DNA of 64,000 nucleotides, taken from the NCBI GenBank assembly GCA_019633425.1, contig WSUB01000138.1, positions 1 through 64,000 of the forward strand, written 5' to 3'. Below, one piece after another: positions 58,886 through 64,000 of the stretch (positions within the stretch are counted from its first letter, which is position 1; the number at the start of each line of letters is the position of its first letter). Both the position numbers and the translations under genes were made by a program. The DNA is from Tulasnella sp. 424. Lineage: Eukaryota > Basidiomycota > Agaricomycetes > Cantharellales > Tulasnellaceae. Under the pieces are notes generated by a model. It was not told the origin of the DNA, did no database searches, and saw only the letters and a list, made by a program, of their open reading frames with translations.

Positions 58886-60016
58886 TCAAAGTGGAACCAA
58901 TCCGTGAGCCTCCTCCCAGGTCTGAAATAGGTATGATGGGACGGATTGTTGGTCGATCCAAACGACTGTTGCATGACGCTCCAGCCAGCTTCTATCGCTC
59001 TTGAGTTGTTCAAAGGCGGTGCGAGCCGCGTGATGTGGGAGATGGGCCGAAGACGCGTCGATCTCCACTGTCATCTTCTGAACCATAGGCATTGCGGCTA
59101 CGGCTCTCCGCACGGCGTTTAGGCGTGGCTTATTCGTGAACTTGATGGTTGCGAGGGACAAGGTTGATTGAGGGAGGGTAAACGGCACAGGACTCGAGTA
59201 ATGACTGAGGATAAGTGTTTGAAGCTGAGGTGCACCCAATCTAGCGAGAAGCCTTTGGTTGGCTGGGGTATCGCGCAGCTCCAACTCCTGTAACGCGGGC
59301 AGTACGATTGTTTCTGGCATTGTTTCCTCGGAAAACGCGGCATTTGAGTCTATCTCCCATGCGATGGATAGCTTCTCCAGTTGTGGACAGGCAAGGAGGG
59401 TCCTAATTGTTCCAATCCAATTGGCGGCTTCAGACAAGGCGCGTATGGTCCAGCATTTGAGAAGAGGAGATTCCGTGAGGTGGATGTCTTGTTGGGTCCA
59501 GGTGTTCAACTCGATGAGGAGGGGAGCTTTCAAAGTTATTCCGGATGCTGACTCGAACGGTATGGCAATTGAGGCAGCCCGAAGAGCGGGAAGAGGCTGC
59601 GACGGAATGAGATTGAATAAGGGTTTTGAGTCCAGCGAGACTTCGTCGGGAGTCCGAACGTCCCTCAACGAATATGTTTTCCACCTCTCCGTGCAACCAA
59701 ACACCATGGTTAACGCCTTCTGAATCCTTGGTTGATCGATCGTCTTGGCATCCAGAGCTACCCGGATATGCAACAACGAGTTTCCACTTCGAGATAGGTA
59801 TGGGTCGACTCTTGCAGACTTTGAGTTGATCTCGATGTATGTCCACAACTCCGGAGTATAAAGGATGACTTGATTCCATTCTCTCGAGACAAGCCGAAGA
59901 CTAGTCAAGCTTGCGGTCCTGAAGCGCTCGAATACTTTGGGCTTGGAATCGCATGGAGGGATCGGGAGAAGGAGGGAGAATATTTGAGAGAGCAGCTCTG
60001 TCGGTAGTGTGTCCAT
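58886..60016 (-). CDS. F-box protein, single exon
   Basis: An uninterrupted 376-residue frame. The start MDTLPTELLSQIFSLLLP is an F-box, extended by ASLTSLRLVSREWNQVILYT and LWTYIEINS, the usual agaricomycete F-box layout. The remainder contains several leucine-rich, LRR-like stretches (LPALQELELRDTPANQRLLA, LGAPQLQTLILSHY). F-box proteins link substrates to the SKP1-CUL1 ubiquitin ligase, and the family is strongly expanded in agaricomycetes. The substrate is unknown. No introns are apparent. Confidence 0.82.
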   Translation of the reverse strand: MDTLPTELLSQIFSLLLPIPPCDSKPKVFERFRTASLTSLRLVSREWNQVILYTPELWTYIEINSKSARVDPYLSRSGNSLLHIRVALDAKTIDQPRIQKALTMVFGCTERWKTYSLRDVRTPDEVSLDSKPLFNLIPSQPLPALRAASIAIPFESASGITLKAPLLIELNTWTQQDIHLTESPLLKCWTIRALSEAANWIGTIRTLLACPQLEKLSIAWEIDSNAAFSEETMPETIVLPALQELELRDTPANQRLLARLGAPQLQTLILSHYSSPVPFTLPQSTLSLATIKFTNKPRLNAVRRAVAAMPMVQKMTVEIDASSAHLPHHAARTAFEQLKSDRSWLERHATVVWIDQQSVPSYLFQTWEEAHGLVPL

Positions 60017-61231
60017 TGCCGCGCGTCGTGTTCGATGAGTAGTTGACCGGGAGGAGAGTCAGGAAACGGAAATTGTCGGAAGCTTCCCAGGCCAAGGGTC
60101 AGTTTCTCGCCTTCGAAACACTGACCTTGGAAACCTCAAGCAGAAGTCGAGATTGTGGGAATAAACGTACTTGCAATTGTAACCTCGCGCTCGTGGGCCA
60201 GTCGGCTCTCATCGCGCATGGTATTGGTCTACATGTAAAAAGGAGCTAAGTAAGGTTGGTCCGATTTCTGATTTATGTCCGAAACACCTCTCGCTGGCAG
60301 GTCAAAGCCCTGCTAAGCTATTTCTAAGAGTGTAACATTCATCATGTCTTGCTGCGCAGGCGTAATAGCCAGTCTGCGGGTATGCCGCTTGCCTAAATCG
60401 GCCTTGTGCTTGTTCACCGGATCTGAGGCTAAATTCACGCTTCCAACACATCGGCGCAACATTAGAGGCCTGCACTAAGCGATCATCTGAGATCGTGCTG
60501 CGACGATCTCGGCTGAAAGTCCCTGAGCGTCTCTCGATCGTCTTATCATTCCAACGCATGCGGAGCAGTTGGCTCCTTCCTTAAGAGTAAGCAGGCGCTT
60601 CACGGCATTTCGCACTCCGCATCTTTCGCCACTCTGGGGAGCCCCACCGGCAAGTTAATACAGTCACCGGGGGACTCCTTTTGGGCGGCTAAATGAGTCG
60701 ACATGTAAGCAGCATACGTCGTGCTTGCTAAGCTGGCTTTTGTCCAACAACGCCGAGTCTGCTCGGGAATCAAAGTTCGACGAGACTTCATTTCACCGCT
60801 GTTTAGACCTCAGAGCTGATAAATCATCACGGATAACTTCTATGTGTAGTCATGGTATTTTCGCGGTCTCTGTGTCCGCCAGCGTGTATGGTTCGCCACC
60901 AGAACCTAGGTTCAGTCACTATAAGGAGCAAGGTCTCTGAAGTCTGAGTGTAACCTCCGATGATACCGGACTCCTATTTCTGCAATGACCCGGGTTGGCA
61001 GCGAAGGGCAGGCGGGAATAGGTTATGGCAGACGTCCTGGGGCATTTTTTCATTCCAGGACCTCATGGATGCTGGGAGGACAAGCCCACAACACAACGGA
61101 TCTTTGAAATAGCTCGTCAAGTTTATATTGTCCGAAAGGGAGAGACGTGGATGCGATCCTGCTTTAGAAACTCAAAGCCGGTCAGAGATCCGGCCGTCTT
61201 ACAAGAGCAGAAGATAACGGTTCAAAGACCT
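60017..61231. other. Intergenic region between F-box gene and CDC123
   Basis: No gene was recognised on either strand. Short open frames (60302-60559, 60600-60791, 61025-61384) are of random composition or antisense to CDC123. Confidence 0.45.
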
Positions 61232-62514
61232 TTAATCTTGTTTGGTTGCCGCTTGTACTTGCTCCATCCATTCCGCATGAAATTCTTGAATGTCTCGACC
61301 ATGGCTAAGCTCGAGAGCTTCTCGGGGAACCATGTTGTGTTGATGAGCTGGTGCGTTTCTGCTGGCCATGGGGTGGCTGCTTGAAGGAATGACCCTGAGT
61401 TCCGGAAGGCTGGCCAGAGGCGACGAGCCGAGGACATGCAATTCCTCGTACGTGAAGAGGAGAGCATCTGTTCGCGGAGCGTAAGGATTGAAGTCGATAA
61501 GATGCGCAGATTCGAGTGACCGCGTCAAGAGAATGTCGAAAACGTCTGAAAAAGGCTATCTCAGCCTCGTCCAACGGGAACCAGGGCGTCCTTACAATTC
61601 GAGCCACCAGGGAATTTCCCTTTGATTTTATCCCTAAAAAATATGCAAAGTGCTTCTCGTATGAGGGATTGCGTGCCTTCCTTCATTAGATGGTCGTAGA
61701 AATTCGTATCCCGCTGGCATATGGCTTGGCACATTACGACGGTCTCCATCTGCCCACCGAGCTGAATGGAAGGCAGACAACTCACCAATTAAATTGTCGT
61801 CCCGGACGAAGCATCTCATTTCTCGGCTCCTGTCTATCGGGTACCACTTCTTCAATACAAGCTCGAGCTCGTAAGGCACTTCTTCGGGGTCTCCCGCATC
61901 CACGCAGCCGTCAAAGACCATCTCTGGATCGAGGTCATGACCAATGAAATCAGAAGATTTCAAGTAAAGGTATACATCTGACGGAGATGTGCATTTCAAA
62001 GGCGACGAAGGATTAAGCATCCAAGCTGCATCCTGGACCATTGAATCGAGTCAACGACGTGGTTTAAGCAAGAGGAGGCTCAGGAGCCACCTTCGGGGCA
62101 GTCCAATTTAGTTTGGGAAAGACAGCACCTCCATACGCGGCCATTATCAGACGAATTTGTGCGTCAAGCTCGGGAAATGAATACTTGGCAGGTGGTTCAC
62201 TGTTGTCCGATGCTTCCTCGCTTCCTTGCTCTGACTCATCATCGGATAGGGAACTTTGAGCTGCCCTAATGCAGAGGAACCCGGGGATCAGTCGAGATTT
62301 TATTGCTTAGAAGTAGAATCACTGCTCATCCGCACAGGTTCTCAGAACCCTCTGGGATTGTAATCCCGTCACTTTCAAGATACTGACGAAAATCCGCCGG
62401 AAGGGGACGAATGATGGAGGTCTTTATCGTCACAGAAGAGAACACGTCTAGCCATGAAGAAGTTTGGAACGCCAGTACCGTGGCTTTTGTGAGGGGTGGA
62501 AAACTGGCAGTCAT
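61232..62514 (-). CDS. CDC123: Translation initiation factor eIF2 assembly protein CDC123
   Basis: Starts MTASFPPLTKATVLAFQTSS (62514) and proceeds SIIRPLPADFRQYLESDGIT. An intron follows, then an acidic SDDESEQGSEEASD stretch, PAKYSFPELDAQIRLIMAAY, an intron (APK|DAAWML), SPLKCTSPSDVYLYLKSSDF, VPYELELVLKKWYPIDRSRE, MRCFVRDDNLIG and, after introns, QRDTNFYDHL, VFDILLTRSLESAHLIDFNP with a long C-terminal tail ending at 61232. These are the hallmark blocks of the ATP-grasp D123 family, which promotes assembly of the eIF2 alpha-beta-gamma complex. The first steps of the frame are consistent. It is divergent from ARL8. Confidence 0.88.
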
Positions 62515-63272
62515 TGAGGGGGAGAGGTTGGTCAGTGCTTGTCTTTGTTTGCTTGGAGGCTGCTATGGCGGGGTCCGCGCTGAGTCCTCAAATGCATATG
62601 GGGATTACTTTAATTAATATTGTAATTCCATTTGGGATTTAGGCTGCATTTTCTTCGAAATCCCCTTTAGCCGATTTCTTTGGGCACTTGCTCCCTCGTT
62701 CGGGAGGAAAGGAAGCTATCGCTCTTTCCGTACCTTGCGAAATCTTTGTCCATCCCTGGGACGATCCGTTGACGGTTAATCTATTGCTAGCTGGGAGCTC
62801 ACTAACAATTGTTTCTAGGGGGAGAGCATAGGGAAATGAACGGCGAAGCGCCGTGCTCACTTTAGGTATCCCTTTCGGACATGAAATACTTTGCGTCCCT
62901 CAAAGCCCGGATACATCTGAAAGGGGAAAGGCTGAGAATATCTTGCTAACTTCTTTGGTGCTCGCTTGGGAGAGTGAGTAGCTTAGCGCGAATCTCAACT
63001 CGAGAAGGCTCGCCTTGGGCTAGCGGACGGCTGGGTCACAACACGCCATGAAGATTTCTTCGTACAGTATATTAAGGCCATCTAGCAATGCCATATATAA
63101 GCAAGCTTAAGCTTGAAATGGAGCGCAACTCGGCAACCAATGCGGCCCCGAAAGCGGGCGGGACGATCGACGTCGAATTCGGCTTACGCAATGTCGCGGA
63201 ACAACTCTTCCCACCCCTTGTTGCGCCTTGGACTGCGAGTCTCTCATCCCCCACACCAGACCTTCGCCAGGC
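62515..63272. other. Divergent intergenic region CDC123/ARL8
   Basis: About 750 bp between divergent start codons hold both promoters. No separate gene is supported, and no clear TATA box was identified. Confidence 0.45.
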
Positions 63273-64000
63273 ATGGCTGCATTCTTCTCCTCTATATTTT
63301 CCTGGTTCCAAGGGCTGTTCTGGTCAAAGCATGCTGAAATCAGCGTCGTTGGGCTTCAGGTGCTCCACCGCGCCAAATAGTCGCTTGAAGGCAATGCTGA
63401 AGGTTTCATCCTCCTTAATGACAGGCGTCAGGGAAGACATCGTTTGTCAATATCCTTGGAAATGGAGAGTGGAGTGAAGAAGTAGTTCCTACGGTGGCAT
63501 TCAACCTACGCAAAGGTAGCGCCCTCCCAGCTCGGCGATACGCTTCCAATGCCCTGACCGAATCTCGCATTTGGTCGTCTCAGTGAGGAGAGGGAATATC
63601 ACGGTTAAAGTATGGGATGTGGCCGGTGAGCGTGCAGTTTCATCTCCACGTCTTCGACTGCTCGCTTATCGGCTTCTTTGGGAAGGTCAACCAAAGTTCC
63701 GAAGCATGTGGGCAAGGTGAAGTTCATCGAACTTCTGATAGCTTAACTTCTCGCCTACTGATAATCATGGGCCTCCGGAAGGTACTGTCGTGGAGTTGGT
63801 ACGTCATTCGGCTTCCCCCACTGCGTGGACTGCGCCCAGCTGACCTTCAATTGATAGACGCTATCATGTGAGACCTACGGAAGCCTCGAGTTTGATTAAT
63901 CATCTTGTCAGCACGTCACTGACTTACTGTATGTTGGGTTGTACAGATTTGTCGTCGACTCGACCGACGTTAGTTCAATGTTTGGGCTCGGATAAAACCA
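63273..64000 (+). CDS. ARL8: ARL8-type small GTPase, partial at the right edge
   Basis: Exons at 63273-63359, 63425-63515, 63584-63625, 63686-63716, 63782-63798, 63858-63867 and 63947 to about 63968 join in frame. The product begins MAAFFSSIFSWFQGLFWSKH, then EISVVGLQASGKTSFVNIL (P-loop), EEVVPTVAFNLRK (switch I), NITVKVWDVAGQPKFRSMW (switch II) and RYCRGVDAIIFVVDSTDV. Like other ARL8 proteins it has an amphipathic N-terminus without the Gly2 myristoylation site of ARF. ARL8 recruits motor adaptors to lysosomes/vacuoles in animals and fungi. Exons 5 (17 nt) and 6 (10 nt) are micro-exons. The rest lies beyond 64000. Confidence 0.87.

Noticed and set aside
1..64000. tRNA or rRNA genes
   Set aside because: No cloverleaf-compatible segments with a convincing T-loop motif and no rRNA-like conserved stretches were found by eye; a covariance-model search was not possible.

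Overview
This window looks like nuclear DNA of a filamentous basidiomycete, most likely an agaricomycete. Nearly every gene is split by short introns of about 45-80 nt with GT...AG ends. The gene set is typical of that group: NACHT-WD40 NLR-like proteins, a Plavaka-type transposon, an F-box protein and conserved housekeeping genes (TRAPP II subunit, RecQ helicase, ALG7, POP1, MOB2, CDC123, ARL8). No species can be named from the sequence alone. No prokaryotic features, CRISPR arrays, rRNA or tRNA genes were seen.

Layout. Bases 1-8.8 kb are a transposon-rich margin: unrecognised sequence, a block of GAAAAT/ATTTTC motifs, an inverted repeat, and a decayed Plavaka transposase on the minus strand with a nonsense codon and a frameshift. 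From about 8.8 to 34.6 kb the window is dominated by a direct segmental duplication of about 10.1 kb (copy A about 8.8-19.0 kb, copy B about 24.5-34.6 kb). The copies are separated by about 5.5 kb of unique sequence that includes a WD40 gene of the DCAF type. Each copy carries a nine-exon NLR-like gene (N-terminal helical domains, NACHT ATPase, 18 WD40 repeats), a multi-pass membrane protein gene, and the 3' part of an unrecognised gene. I could reconstruct both NLR genes as intact reading frames of 1883 and 1917 residues, with identical lengths for internal exons 2-8. The membrane protein gene is open in copy B but broken in copy A by several lesions. The unrecognised gene is truncated at the copy B breakpoint.

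From 34.6 to 64 kb the region is gene-dense: TRS130/TRAPPC10 (+), a RecQ-family helicase (-), ALG7 (-), POP1 (+, divergent from ALG7), a small unrecognised gene (-), a tandem pair of MOB2-like genes (+), a small single-pass membrane protein with a C-terminal PPxY motif (+), an F-box gene (-), CDC123 (-), and ARL8 (+), which runs off the right edge and has very small exons.

The most interesting system is the duplicated NLR pair. Its WD40 repeats are nearly uniform within each gene, differ between the two genes by a gene-specific signature, and vary mainly at a few positions per repeat. That is the pattern expected of a diversifying recognition surface, as in fungal HET-D/E/R incompatibility proteins. 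The duplication has kept both NLR copies open while the co-duplicated neighbours decayed. All gene models are read by eye from frames and splice-site consensus; no database search was possible.
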